From contig JAISEL010000080.1 in assembly GCA_031264185.1 (NCBI GenBank), positions 31,477 through 95,476 on the forward strand: a stretch of 64,000 nt of DNA. Direction: 5' to 3'. The notes below the pieces were generated by a model. That model was given only the letters and a program-made list of their open reading frames with translations. It was not told the DNA's origin and did not search any database. The translations under genes were made by a program, and so were the position numbers. The stretch comes from Deltaproteobacteria bacterium (GTDB lineage Bacteria; Desulfobacterota; Desulfarculia; Adiutricales; Adiutricaceae). Positions 44,776 through 53,845 of the stretch are shown piece after piece. Within the stretch, counting starts at the first letter, position 1. The number at the start of each line of letters is the position of its first letter.

Positions 44776-45330
44776 ATGGCGGAAGTTCTATTGACAGGAG
44801 CAGTGAGATCTCTGAACTTCAGGGTTAACCATTACAGAAAGAATATGGCGCGGGGCGAGGTTAACTTTGTCCGGTACGCCGATGACTTTGCTGTCTGTTT
44901 TCAGTATAAAGACGATGCCGTCAGGTTTAAGGAAGCCCTTAAAGAGCGGCTGGAGAAGTTTGAACTGACCATGCATCCCGATAAGGCCAGGCTCATTGAG
45001 TTTGGGAGGTTTGCGGCGGAGAACCGCCGCAGACGCGGCGAAGGAAAACCTGAGACTTTCGATTTTCTGGAATTTACGCACATATGTGCGGTGGCCGGGC
45101 TGAATCGGAAGTTTAAGCTGAAAAGTGTAACAATTGATAAAAGATGTAGAGCCAAGCTGCTATCACTAAAGGAAGAGTCGAGGAAGCTAATCAATTGAAA
45201 GATTGAGCTGGCCGGGGAGCGGCTGCGGAGAGTGGTCAATGGTTATTTTCAGTACTGCGCGGCGCCCGGTAGTGGCGCCGCCTCGGGCAGGTTCAGATTC
45301 TTTCCAGGTGCCCTTGAGTGTGTCCGCAGG
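44776..45330 (+). pseudogene. Group II intron reverse transcriptase/maturase relic
   Basis: The open part (44776-45198) encodes the catalytic palm segment FVRYADDFAVCF with YADD, then LKERLEKFELTMHPDKARLI and FDFLEFTHIC, all typical of LtrA-type intron proteins. A stop at 45198 is followed, after a small frame change, by ERLRRVVNGYFQYCAAPGSG, the start of the maturase X domain. The N-terminal fingers and the C-terminal DNA-binding/HNH part are missing. The copy is dead. It lies next to two IS630 relics, so the area has collected insertions. Confidence 0.85.
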
Positions 45331-45539
45331 GATTCGTGCGGGGGGACTCCCGAAAGGGTGTTCCCTGCCGCGACTGTTAAAGGCAGAAAGTCCCCCAAAT
45401 ATTTTTTAAAATGGAGATATTGAGGCCTTATAAAATCATCAATGAATTCCACGCCGGCTAGATTGTCGCCAGTCGGCTTTTGGTCTTTCTTATCCGCCAT
45501 AAACATGTCCCATTGGAAAATAATTTCCGGCCAGGGGTG

Positions 45540-46305
45540 CTTAAAAACTAGCGGGTGCAGTAATTGTCTGATATCACATGTGCTTCCGCATCCTCAGGGA
45601 TCCCAGTCGCTATTTGATCCATAAATTCCAAAAAAACAGCTCGTTGCTTTTCTAAGTTGCCTCAGCCTTTGCTGCCCCTGCAGCAATTTCAAGGGCAGCG
45701 AATAAATTAACAGCGCCATGGCGTTTGCAGGCGCTTTTAATCCCTCTGACTATCTGACGGTTTTTTGTCATCACATGTCATGACGGCCTCTCTGCAGCCT
45801 GAATACTTGGCTTTTCGTCAACAGACAGAATCAAGGCCTTTTCAGGCGGATCTAAGTGCAAACCAACAATATCAGCGGCCCTGGCGGCAAACATCGGGCC
45901 GGTGCTGACACACCAAGTCCTTTGCCTTTGGAGATGAATCCCCTCTTGTCTCAGAACCTGCCAGACTTTATTCTTGTTGATTTCAAGTTCTTTGACGGCA
46001 GCGTTCCCGTCCCTGGCGGCCTGGCCTTTCGGGGGAGTCTGTCCCAGCAGTTCCAGTACAGACTTTCGGGTCTCATCAACAGGATACTCAGGAGGCTTGC
46101 CCTGTCGACGGCCGTCATAAAGTCCGTCAATCCCGCGAGGAATGAACAGTTTTCTCCATTTGGCGGCGGCACTCGGCCGTGTCCGGCACAAAGAGGTGAT
46201 TTCTGAGTCCTGAAGTCCTTCAGTGTTTTTTAAAACATAGTCAGCCCGTTCGGACAGGCGGACTTCTGTGGTTTTACTGGCAGCCCGCCGCTTAAGAGTT
46301 AACAT
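45540..46305 (-). pseudogene. Second-type IS630 transposase, broken
   Basis: The first 175 residues (46305-45778) read well: an N-terminal HTH (ADYVLKNTEGLQDSEITSLC), a second HTH (GNAAVKELEINKNKVWQVLR) and the first DDE Asp in LILSVDEKPSIQAAER. A stop follows. Beyond it other frames give CKRHGAVNLFAALEIAAG and AHVISDNYC, the segment with the second catalytic Asp. The final Glu region is not found. This branch (VDEKPSIQALER type) differs from the element at 39603, so two IS630 lineages have been present. Confidence 0.85.
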
Positions 46306-46508
46306 ATCCTGGCCTGAACAAACAGGGGCTTCGGTTTTTCGGGGTATAGGCTCCGCCTTCTAATGCCCCCCTTCCCGCATTATACATATTATCGCCAATT
46401 TGGTAAAATAAACACTATTTCCAATTCCAAAAAGGATAATTTTCAGGTGCGCCCTCCGGTCATTTCCTTCTTGAAACATCCTCTGTTTTGTTGTAGCCTA
46501 AGAATTCA

Positions 46509-46664
46509 GGAACAGGTGTTGACTGAGACTTAATAGGGAACTGCGTGTAATTCGCAGGCGGGCCCACCGCTGTAAACGGGGACTTTGACCCAACATGGCC
46601 ACTGGCGTTAGCCGGGAAGGCGGGTCTAAGGTATGATCCGGGAGCCAGAAGACCTGCCTGTTCC
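46509..46664 (+). promoter_or_regulatory. Cobalamin (B12) riboswitch
   Basis: The P1 stem pairs GGAACAGG (46509-46516) with CCTGTTCC (46657-46664). Inside are AATAGGGAA, GGCGGGCCCACCGCTGTAAA, the B12-box region GGCCACTGG, GCCGGGAAGGC, and the closing GAGCCAGAAGACCTGCC, all in the canonical order. A terminator hairpin follows at 46772, so B12 binding should stop transcription of cobN and the genes behind it. Confidence 0.96.
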
Positions 46665-46771
46665 GTTGGGGCGGACACCTTGAGGATCAGGCGGCCGCTC
46701 TGGCCTTGCCTCCCGGTCTACTGGACACAAATCAGGAGGAATAAGGTCTCCTGGTGATGAAAATGGGACAT

Positions 46772-46802
46772 CCCGGATCAAAGGCGATTCGGGTTTTTTT
46801 TG
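46772..46802 (+). terminator. Riboswitch expression-platform terminator
   Basis: CCCGGATC (46772-46779) pairs with GATTCGGG (46786-46793) and is followed by nine T. It lies between the riboswitch aptamer and the cobN start, the expected place for an attenuator. Confidence 0.85.
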
Positions 46803-46853
46803 GCCTGAATGCCTCAATTGGCCAGGAATTTTGATCCTCCCACAGGAGACTCC

Positions 46854-49800
46854 ATGTCCGACTTTAAAGTGACCTATTTCAGTTCCGGCGGTTTTGACAT
46901 TCCGGCTCTGTCTTCGGCCGTTTCCGGCCTTATGAAGGAAGGCCGGACGATTGAAGTTTACGCCCGCACCCAGTCCCAGCTGTTCGATCAGGCCAGGCAG
47001 AAAGAGTTTGCCCGTCAGGCTTTAAAAAGCCAGGCCGTCGTTTTGGCTATGCATGGGGGGCGGGATTTTTTTCCGGCTTTTAAGGCTTTAAAAGAAGGCC
47101 TGGAGGCGCTGGGCCCGGACGATCCCCGTCCATTGATCCACGGTCAGCCGTCGAGCGGGGACGCCGAATCCCTGGCTGCGGTTCTGGAACTGTGTCCCGA
47201 CCCTGGTCCTATTTGGGAAGAGTGCCGGAGGTATTTAAACTACGGGGGCCGGCAGAATATCCGTAATTTTTTAGCCCGCCTCCATAATCACGTGCGGCCC
47301 GACGAGCTCTGGGATTACCAGGAGCCCCATAAGCAGCCGTTTGACGGGATTTACCACCCGGATTTTCCCGGGCCGGTGCCGTTAGGCGAGTATCTGGCCA
47401 AAAAAATTGATCCCAACAAGGTCACCGTGGGTCTGTGGTTCTATCACACATACTGGGTTAACGGCAATCTCGACTACGTCGATGCGGCCATCAGAGCCAT
47501 TGAGGAAAACGGGGCCAACGCGCTGCCGTTATTCCATATGCGCTACCGGGATGTCGAACTGGGTAATCCCGGCACCGGGGCGATCGTTGACCAGTATTTT
47601 CTGGATGAAAACGGCCGACCCAGGGTCGACGTGGTCTTAGATCTCATGAGCATGTCCATGAACCTCATGGACCAGACTTACAAGCCGGTTCTGCCCAAGC
47701 TGGGGGTTCCGGTTATTCAGGGCATCTGCTCCTATACGCCACGGGCGACCTGGGCCGACAGCTGGCAGGGTCTGTCGACCATGGAAGTGACCCATTCGGC
47801 GGCCATGCCCGAGTTTGACGGGAAGCTCATTACCGTGCCTTTGTGTTTTAAGGAGGAAAACAGAATTGATCCCATCACCCACGGTCTGGTCAGTTCTCTG
47901 GTGCCGGATCAGGAAAGAACGGCCAAGCTGGCCCGTCTGGCCATAAACTGGGGCCGGCTGGGCCGCACTCCGGTTCAGGAGCGGAAGATTGCCGTTATTT
48001 TTCATCACTATCCCCCCAGAAACGACCGGATCGGCTGCGCCGCCGGTCTGGACAGTTTTGCCTCCGTCAGCCGGATTCTGACCACTCTGCAAAATGAGGG
48101 CTACTGGGTTGAAAATACATTTTCTGAACCTGATTCTCTGGCCCACACTATTGTCGGTAAACTGACGTCAGACCAAAGGTGGCTGACCCCGGAACAGATG
48201 GCCGCCAGAGCCGAAGCCCAGGCCGGGCCGGAGCTTTACCAGAAGTGGTCCGAGGAGATTCCGGCCCGGAACCGGGCCGATCAGGAAGAATTGTGGGGCG
48301 AACTGCCAGGGGAGCTTTTTGTCCATAACGGCCGGATGTTCATGGCCGGGTTTCCCGACGGCCATGTTTTTGTGACCATCCAGCCGACCAGGGGTAAGTT
48401 TGAATCGGTTGAGAAGAAATATCACGATTTGAGAATTCCGCCTCCCCACCAGTATACGGCCCATTACCGCTGGCTCCGGGATGTCTGGGGGGCTCAGGCC
48501 GTAGTCCACGTCGGTAAGCACGGCTCTTTGGAATGGATGCCCGGCAAAGCTTTAGGTCTGTCCAGGGAGTGCTGGCCGGATCTGGCCATTATGGAACTGC
48601 CCAATATTTATCCTTACATCATCAACGATCCCGGCGAAGGCACCCAGGCCAAAAGGAGATCTTACTGCTGCATTGTCGACCATCTGACTCCGGCTTCCAC
48701 CAACGCCGATCTCTACGACGATTTGGCCAAAATAGAAGCGGCTGTGGCCGAGTACAATCAGGCCGTTTTAGGCGATCCCAGTAAAACAGACTCTTTGCGT
48801 CAGGCTATCTGGGAAGCTGCGGTAGCCGCTAATCTTGATAAGGATCTGGAAACCGCTGAACCTTCGGCCGAAGAGTTTGGGGATTTTTTGGCCAAGCTTC
48901 ACGCCTATTGTCATGAACTGTCCGACACTATGATTGCCGACGGTCTTCACGTGCTGGGGCAGACGCCGGAAGGAGACCGTTTGAGCGAGTTTGTGGTCCA
49001 GCTGACCAGAATTAAAAACGGTTCTATTCCGTCGCTCCGGGAAACGCTGGTTAAAGCTGCCGGTTTTGACTACGATCTCCTGCTGAAAAACCGGGGTAAA
49101 GTCTTACCGGAATTTGGCGGTCTGTCAGGCGGACAGCTGATAGCCGGCGCCCACCAAAGGGCTTTAAATCTCGTCAAAGCTCTGGCTGAAAAGGATTTCG
49201 ACCCAGCCGCTGCCCCTGATTTAGCGGAAAAGGAACTGGGCCAGAAAAATTACGACGTAACCGAGGTCCTGACCTGGGCGGCCCGTGAACTGGTCCCCAA
49301 TATCCGCCTGTGTTCCGAAGAAATAGACGCCGTGTCGGCGGCTTTAAAAAGCGGTTTCGTCCGGCCTGGGCCTTCGGGCGCTCCCAGCCGTGGTCAGGCC
49401 GACATTCTGCCGACCGGCCGGAATTTTTACTCCGTTGACCCCAGGAAAGTCCCTTCCCGGGCGGCCTGGAAAATAGGAGTAGCTTTAGGGGACGCTTTAA
49501 TTGAAAGAGCTTTAAAAGATAACGGCCGTTATCCGGAAAATGTCGGCATTATTGTCTACGGAACTACGACCATGCGGACCCAGGGGGATGACATAGCCGA
49601 AATCCTTTATCTTCTTGGCTTGAAGCCTGTCTGGCGGACAGACGGGGTCGTGGACGGACTGGAAGTCATCCCTCTGGCCGAACTCTTGAGGCCGCGCATT
49701 GACGTAACCCCCAGAATAAGCGGATTTTTTCGGGATTCCTTTCCCAATCTGGTGGAAAGACTGGACGAAGCCGTTCAGATGGCGGCCGCTTTGTCGGAAC

Positions 49801-50660
49801 CGGTGGAATCGAACTATATCCGCCGGCACGTGGAAGTGGACCGGGCTATATATTTGGCCGAAGGCAAATCCGAAGAAGAAGCTCTTCGGGAAGCAACGTT
49901 CAGAGTTTTCGGCTGCCCGCCGGGAACTTACGGAGCCGGGGTGGCCGAGCTGGTGGAAACGAAGAAATGGGAGACTCAGGACGATCTGGCCAACGAGTAT
50001 ATCCGTTATTCGGCCCATGCTTACGGTCGGGGCAGTCACGGTCTTGTAAGGCCGGAGATTTTTAAACGCAATCTGGCCCGCATGGACGTGACGGTAAAAA
50101 ATGAAGACTCCCGGGAATACGACATGCTTTCCTGTACCGATTATTATAACTATTACGGAGGATTAATCACGGCGGCCAAATCGGTCCGGGGCACCTATCC
50201 TCTGTCTATTGTCGGAGACAGTTCCGACCCCCAGAGGGTCAAAGTAAAGAGCACCTTTGAGGAAGCCAAAAGAGTGCTAAGAGCCCGGCTTGTTAATCCC
50301 AAGTGGTTAAACGGCCTAAAGAGGCACGGCTACAAAGGGGCCGGAGACATTTCCCATATGATGGACGTCATATTAGGCTGGGACGCCACAGCCGAGGTAA
50401 TAGACGACTGGATGTACGAAAAAGCGGCCCGGGCTTGGGCCTTGGATCCGGAAATGGCTAAGTGGATGAAGGAAGTCAATCCCTACGCCCTGCAAAATAT
50501 TCTGGACAAGCTTTTGGAAGCCATCCGGCGGGGGATGTGGCAGACGAACCAGGAAATGGAAGACGAACTCAGGGAAGCCTATTTGGAACTGGAAGGCCAG
50601 CTGGAAGAGTTAAACGATTTGGTTGAGCCCCTGCCAGGCATTCAGGCCGTCAACGACTAA
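46854..50660 (+). CDS. cobN: CobN-like cobaltochelatase large subunit
   Basis: The 1268-residue protein belongs to the CobN/magnesium-chelatase H family, which inserts Co2+ into the corrin precursor in aerobic-type B12 synthesis. The family also has CobN-like members in anaerobes whose role is less clear. Recognisable segments are VHVGKHGSLEWMPGKALGLS, PNIYPYIINDPGEGTQAKRR, VGIIVYGTTTMRTQGDDIAE, RVFGCPPGTYGAGV and AYGRGSHGLVRPEIFKR. Length is normal. The ATG at 46854 has AGGAGA five bases upstream. It is controlled by the riboswitch in front. CobS and CobT ATPase partners are not in the window. The following cbiZ suggests salvage or remodelling of corrinoids rather than full synthesis (inference). 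Confidence 0.93.
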   Translation: MSDFKVTYFSSGGFDIPALSSAVSGLMKEGRTIEVYARTQSQLFDQARQKEFARQALKSQAVVLAMHGGRDFFPAFKALKEGLEALGPDDPRPLIHGQPSSGDAESLAAVLELCPDPGPIWEECRRYLNYGGRQNIRNFLARLHNHVRPDELWDYQEPHKQPFDGIYHPDFPGPVPLGEYLAKKIDPNKVTVGLWFYHTYWVNGNLDYVDAAIRAIEENGANALPLFHMRYRDVELGNPGTGAIVDQYFLDENGRPRVDVVLDLMSMSMNLMDQTYKPVLPKLGVPVIQGICSYTPRATWADSWQGLSTMEVTHSAAMPEFDGKLITVPLCFKEENRIDPITHGLVSSLVPDQERTAKLARLAINWGRLGRTPVQERKIAVIFHHYPPRNDRIGCAAGLDSFASVSRILTTLQNEGYWVENTFSEPDSLAHTIVGKLTSDQRWLTPEQMAARAEAQAGPELYQKWSEEIPARNRADQEELWGELPGELFVHNGRMFMAGFPDGHVFVTIQPTRGKFESVEKKYHDLRIPPPHQYTAHYRWLRDVWGAQAVVHVGKHGSLEWMPGKALGLSRECWPDLAIMELPNIYPYIINDPGEGTQAKRRSYCCIVDHLTPASTNADLYDDLAKIEAAVAEYNQAVLGDPSKTDSLRQAIWEAAVAANLDKDLETAEPSAEEFGDFLAKLHAYCHELSDTMIADGLHVLGQTPEGDRLSEFVVQLTRIKNGSIPSLRETLVKAAGFDYDLLLKNRGKVLPEFGGLSGGQLIAGAHQRALNLVKALAEKDFDPAAAPDLAEKELGQKNYDVTEVLTWAARELVPNIRLCSEEIDAVSAALKSGFVRPGPSGAPSRGQADILPTGRNFYSVDPRKVPSRAAWKIGVALGDALIERALKDNGRYPENVGIIVYGTTTMRTQGDDIAEILYLLGLKPVWRTDGVVDGLEVIPLAELLRPRIDVTPRISGFFRDSFPNLVERLDEAVQMAAALSEPVESNYIRRHVEVDRAIYLAEGKSEEEALREATFRVFGCPPGTYGAGVAELVETKKWETQDDLANEYIRYSAHAYGRGSHGLVRPEIFKRNLARMDVTVKNEDSREYDMLSCTDYYNYYGGLITAAKSVRGTYPLSIVGDSSDPQRVKVKSTFEEAKRVLRARLVNPKWLNGLKRHGYKGAGDISHMMDVILGWDATAEVIDDWMYEKAARAWALDPEMAKWMKEVNPYALQNILDKLLEAIRRGMWQTNQEMEDELREAYLELEGQLEELNDLVEPLPGIQAVND

Positions 50661-50675
50661 TATGAGGTTTATTTT

Positions 50676-50702
50676 CCGGCCCCGAAATAATTTCGGGGCC
50701 GG
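50676..50702 (+). promoter_or_regulatory. Stable intercistronic hairpin between cobN and cbiZ
   Basis: CCGGCCCCGAAA and its near-perfect complement form a stem of about 12 bp with a minimal loop. No T-run follows (GTGAGGATTG), so it is not a standard terminator. It may act in mRNA processing, stability or partial termination that lowers cbiZ expression relative to cobN. Confidence 0.6.
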
Positions 50703-50723
50703 GTGAGGATTGATATTTAAGAC

Positions 50724-51908
50724 ATGCTTTTGCACACTTTCTATGAGGGTCTGGAGATCCACCGCGACGATAAGCTGGTCTACGGCCGCTTTTTAAAGCC
50801 CCACACGGTCCTGTCCACTTCCAGATGCCAGGGCGGCCTGAGGGGCGATCTTTTATATCTCTGCAATCACCAGAGCTGTGAGGCCGGCTCCCATTCCTCC
50901 GACAAAGCCAAATTGGTCTTAACCGATCCCGACGGTTACCAGGCCATGATTCTTTCGCCCAAAGGACTGCCTCCGGAAAAATGCGCTCTTTTGGGAACTG
51001 CGGCCAATATGCGTCTTCTGACCGTTAAGTCGGCCTCTTTTGAGGAACTGACCGTGGTGGTCGCCGTGACCGGAGGCGTGGAAACGAACGCAGCCAGGGC
51101 CGGAGATCCGGCCATGGGCCACGAAGGACCGGACGGCTATAAGCCGGTATCAGAATTCGAACCCAAAAAGGAAAAAGATCCTGACCACGGGACCATCAAT
51201 ATTATGGTCTTTGTTAACCGGCCCTTGGCTCCCGGAGCTATGGTCCGGGGAGTTTCCATGATTACGGAGGCTAAAACCTGCGCTCTTCAGGAATTGGGAG
51301 TCAATTCACGCTACTCGCCTCTGCCCGCTTCCGGCACCGGGACCGATCAGATAGGATTAGCGGCCATGAATATTGAGGGGGTTAAATGTTTAACCGGCGG
51401 CGGCCACCATATCAAGCTGGGAGAATTGATGGGCCGGACTGTTCTGGCTGCGGTCAAGGAAGTTTTAATCCGGCAAAACGGCATGACTCCGGACCGCCAG
51501 TGTTCGGTTAAGATCCATTTGGAAAGATTCAATAAAAGGGCTGACGGGCGCTGCAAAATGACCAGCCTGGATTTGGTCGGCTTAATAAGCCAGTACCTGA
51601 GCCCGGAAAACAGGGAGCTTTTGGGCAACAATTATCTGGCTTTTTTTCACGATCCCTGGGTGGTGGCGGCCACGGCGGCCTTAGTTCATCTGAAAGACAA
51701 ATTTACCTGGGACATTCTGCCGATTCTTTTGTGGCCGGAGATCATGGGCGCTTTTGGCGGCCAACTGGCCGCCGCCGTCAGCGGACGGACGGATAAAGTG
51801 AGCGAGTATTCGGCCGTTTTAGCCCCTCTGCCCTGTAATTCCTCGGACAGTGATTTTTTGAATCTGGCCGCTAAAGCTCTGGCTTTGGGTCTGGCTGACA
51901 AGTGGTAG
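50724..51908 (+). CDS. cbiZ: Adenosylcobinamide amidohydrolase, long form
   Basis: The 394-residue protein carries the CbiZ domain (PF01955): VVAVTGGVETNAARAGDPA, GTINIMVFVNRPLAPGAMVR, EAKTCALQELGVNSRYSPLP and SGTGTDQIGLAAM. CbiZ removes the aminopropanol arm of adenosylcobinamide to give adenosylcobyric acid, allowing salvage and remodelling of foreign cobamides. The usual domain is about 220 residues; here it covers about residues 50-270. An extra C-terminal part of about 120 residues (PWVVAATAALVHLKDKFTWD) has no family I recognise. It is 63 bases after cobN with a hairpin in the gap. AGGA lies rather far (about 14 bases) from the ATG. Confidence 0.88.
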   Translation: MLLHTFYEGLEIHRDDKLVYGRFLKPHTVLSTSRCQGGLRGDLLYLCNHQSCEAGSHSSDKAKLVLTDPDGYQAMILSPKGLPPEKCALLGTAANMRLLTVKSASFEELTVVVAVTGGVETNAARAGDPAMGHEGPDGYKPVSEFEPKKEKDPDHGTINIMVFVNRPLAPGAMVRGVSMITEAKTCALQELGVNSRYSPLPASGTGTDQIGLAAMNIEGVKCLTGGGHHIKLGELMGRTVLAAVKEVLIRQNGMTPDRQCSVKIHLERFNKRADGRCKMTSLDLVGLISQYLSPENRELLGNNYLAFFHDPWVVAATAALVHLKDKFTWDILPILLWPEIMGAFGGQLAAAVSGRTDKVSEYSAVLAPLPCNSSDSDFLNLAAKALALGLADKW

Positions 51909-51923
51909 AAGGCCATAAACCGG

Positions 51924-52904
51924 ATGGACCTGAACTACCTGATTTTAATATTAACGACCCGCTGTAATCTTAAGTGCGCTTATTGCTATAACGGCGACCG
52001 GGAACCTGCGGATATGGACCCGGCTGTTTTGTCGGAGGCTTTAAGTTTAGTTTCTCGGGGTCATGGTCCGGTCCGACTCCAGTTGACCGGCGGTGAGCCG
52101 GCCTTGGTCCCGGAATTAATTGAAAAGGCAGTCAGTCAGGCTAAGAATTTAACGCGTCCTTACAAAATCAGTCTTCAGACTAACGCCACTCTTTTAGACA
52201 GCTCTCTGGTCAGATTCTTTAAAAATAATAATATTGAAATAGGTATAAGCCTTGACGGGCCGCCGGAGGCTAATGACCGCTTAAGAGGCCGGAGCAGGGA
52301 GCTTATCCGGGGACTTTCCTTTTTGGAAGAGGCCGGTTGTCCGTTTACGGTCACAACTGTGGTGACCCAGGATAACTGCCAGGAACTTTATAAGGTCCCT
52401 TTAATTTTAGCCCAGTACAGTACGGCCAGAGGTATGGGTCTGGATCTTTTAATCCGTAAAGGCCGCCAGAAAGCCGAACTGCCCGCCGAAGACAGCCTAA
52501 CTCAGGCTATAGCCAGGCTGAAAAGCGCCTTAAAGCTCATAAATGCCCGCAGGGAGATGCCTCTGGTTTTAAGGGAAGAGGAACAGGTATTAAGGGCTGT
52601 AAGCGGTCAGGCCGGACCCTTTTGCCAGGCCTGCCTTGGCCGTTCCGCAGCGGTCACTCCGGACGGTGACGTTTACCCCTGCGGTCAGACCGCCTTCAGC
52701 CGAGAATTTTATTTAGGGCGGGTTTTTGAGCGGGACTTAAAACCCAGCAATCTTTCTGAACATACGTTAACCGGCGACCATTGCCGGGGTTGCTTTTTAA
52801 GCGGTCGCTGTCCGGGTGAGTGCCCCAGCCGCATGTTTTTTAATCAGGCCCGCGACAAACTTCTGGTTTGCCATATGTACAGGACTTTGGCGCACGTACC
52901 CTGA
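51924..52904 (+). CDS. Radical SAM/SPASM protein of unknown substrate
   Basis: The 326-residue enzyme has the radical-SAM cluster motif TTRCNLKCAYCYNG (CxxxCxxC), the SAM-binding LTGGEPALV and a partial TIM barrel. A C-terminal SPASM-type Cys-rich region follows (FCQACLGRSAAVTPDGDVYP, HCRGCFLSGRCPGECPSR and a final LVCHMYR), able to hold auxiliary [4Fe-4S] clusters. SPASM enzymes modify peptides or proteins (sulfatase or RiPP maturation). The gene is 15 bases after cbiZ, so it is probably under the same riboswitch. No obvious precursor peptide or sulfatase lies beside it. Link to corrinoid salvage is suggestive only. Confidence 0.87.
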   Translation: MDLNYLILILTTRCNLKCAYCYNGDREPADMDPAVLSEALSLVSRGHGPVRLQLTGGEPALVPELIEKAVSQAKNLTRPYKISLQTNATLLDSSLVRFFKNNNIEIGISLDGPPEANDRLRGRSRELIRGLSFLEEAGCPFTVTTVVTQDNCQELYKVPLILAQYSTARGMGLDLLIRKGRQKAELPAEDSLTQAIARLKSALKLINARREMPLVLREEEQVLRAVSGQAGPFCQACLGRSAAVTPDGDVYPCGQTAFSREFYLGRVFERDLKPSNLSEHTLTGDHCRGCFLSGRCPGECPSRMFFNQARDKLLVCHMYRTLAHVP

Positions 52905-53197
52905 TAGCGAAATTTAGAGTTCGCCGTGGGAACCTCCATTGAACGCTGCCGGCAAATGGCGCAGTTCACCTCATCCATGAAATCCAGCGATTTTATGCCG
53001 TATTTTCGGTTTTCAGGCGGACTGTCATAGGCATGGCAGAACTTCAGGCGGAGGATTCTTACCGCCAAAGACAGCATACAGAGATCTAAAAACGAACAGG
53101 CTGAACAGCTGAACCATAGCGACTTGTCCGCAATTGAGGAATGAGAGGGGCTGAAGTGGTGAAATCTAATTGATACAGAGGACCGACGGGGCTGCTA

Positions 53198-53428
53198 TTA
53201 TTCCGTAGTTCTGTTGTCTAACGCACGGATATCGCTCGCTGTTTCTTCAAACTGGATTCCATCGAAAAGCTGTTCTCTTTCGATAGTATAGTTCCCACAT
53301 CTATAGGAAATCAGCCGTAAGGAATAAACAGCGCCGATCGGTCTGAATTCCTTCATGAGCGCGTCCATTCCGGCCCCGGACTTGCGGACGACAACCGGGT
53401 TTCGATAGTCAATCTTTAAATTCCTCAA
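53198..53428 (-). CDS. Small partner protein of the PIN gene (putative antitoxin)
   Basis: The frame encodes 76 residues beginning MRNLKIDYRNPVVVRKSGAG and continuing with MDALMKEFRPIGAVYSLRLI and GNYTIEREQLFDGI. It resembles a small family I recall with the pattern IDWQNPxEVRRxGLxALxxxLGPVGMxRFLQQ...GDYTxER, often encoded beside PIN-domain genes. The TTG start (53428) overlaps the stop of the PIN frame, indicating coupling. The family has no function I can name with certainty; an antitoxin role is inferred from position. The sequence is intact. Confidence 0.6.
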   Translation of the reverse strand: MRNLKIDYRNPVVVRKSGAGMDALMKEFRPIGAVYSLRLISYRCGNYTIEREQLFDGIQFEETASDIRALDNRTTE

Positions 53429-53845
53429 TAATCCATCACTTTAATTAACCAAAAAACAGGATTAATGGCTTTTAATTTTAAGTTGAGCCTATACGCGGCC
53501 CGAATCAACTTCTCGTCAGTTGTGAGAAACACTTCGACGAGATTTGCTTTCGCGGCGGATAAATGCAAACTGCCTAAATATCTAATTCCGTTTTGGTTGA
53601 AGACAGCGGCCCGTTCCGTCGCCTCGCCCGTCAGTGAAATATGCTTATTTGCAATAGCGCATTTTATCAGGGTCAGGAGTCAATGACAATTCGTATTCCG
53701 CAACGCTACTCGTAACAACCTGGAAATAGTTATTAATGTAAAAAAATATAATAGCCATCACCGGCTCATCTTCGAAAAAAGACCCTATTCTGTGAAAGGG
53801 CATCGAATGGACGGTTTGGCAACAATTATCAAAATAAATAAGCAT
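53425..53845 (-). pseudogene. PIN-domain toxin gene with one frameshift
   Basis: The frame from ATG 53845 gives MLIYFDNCC, then VVTSSVAEYELSLTPDPDKM. It is stopped about six codons after a run of four A on the coding strand (53662-53665). In the next frame the protein continues ISLTGEATERAAVFNQNGIR, YLGSLHLSAAKANLVEVFLT and TDEKLIRAAYRLNLKLK to a stop at 53425. Together these form a PIN-fold ribonuclease of about 140 residues, with the first Asp in YFDN and the later acidic site in TTDEK. A single-base change in the A-run would restore it, so it may be a recent pseudogene, a phase-variable gene or a sequencing error. The partner gene follows with overlap. Confidence 0.72.

Noticed and set aside
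50724..51908. Possible CbiD (cobalt-precorrin-5B methyltransferase)
   Set aside because: The length is right for CbiD, but the motifs VTGGVETNAARAGDPA and GTINIMVFVNRPLAPGA are those of CbiZ, so it was called an amidohydrolase.
52844..53077. Minus-strand frame overlapping the radical SAM gene end, considered as a RiPP precursor or small protein
   Set aside because: Wrong strand, overlap with a strong gene, no leader-core pattern and no ribosome-binding site.
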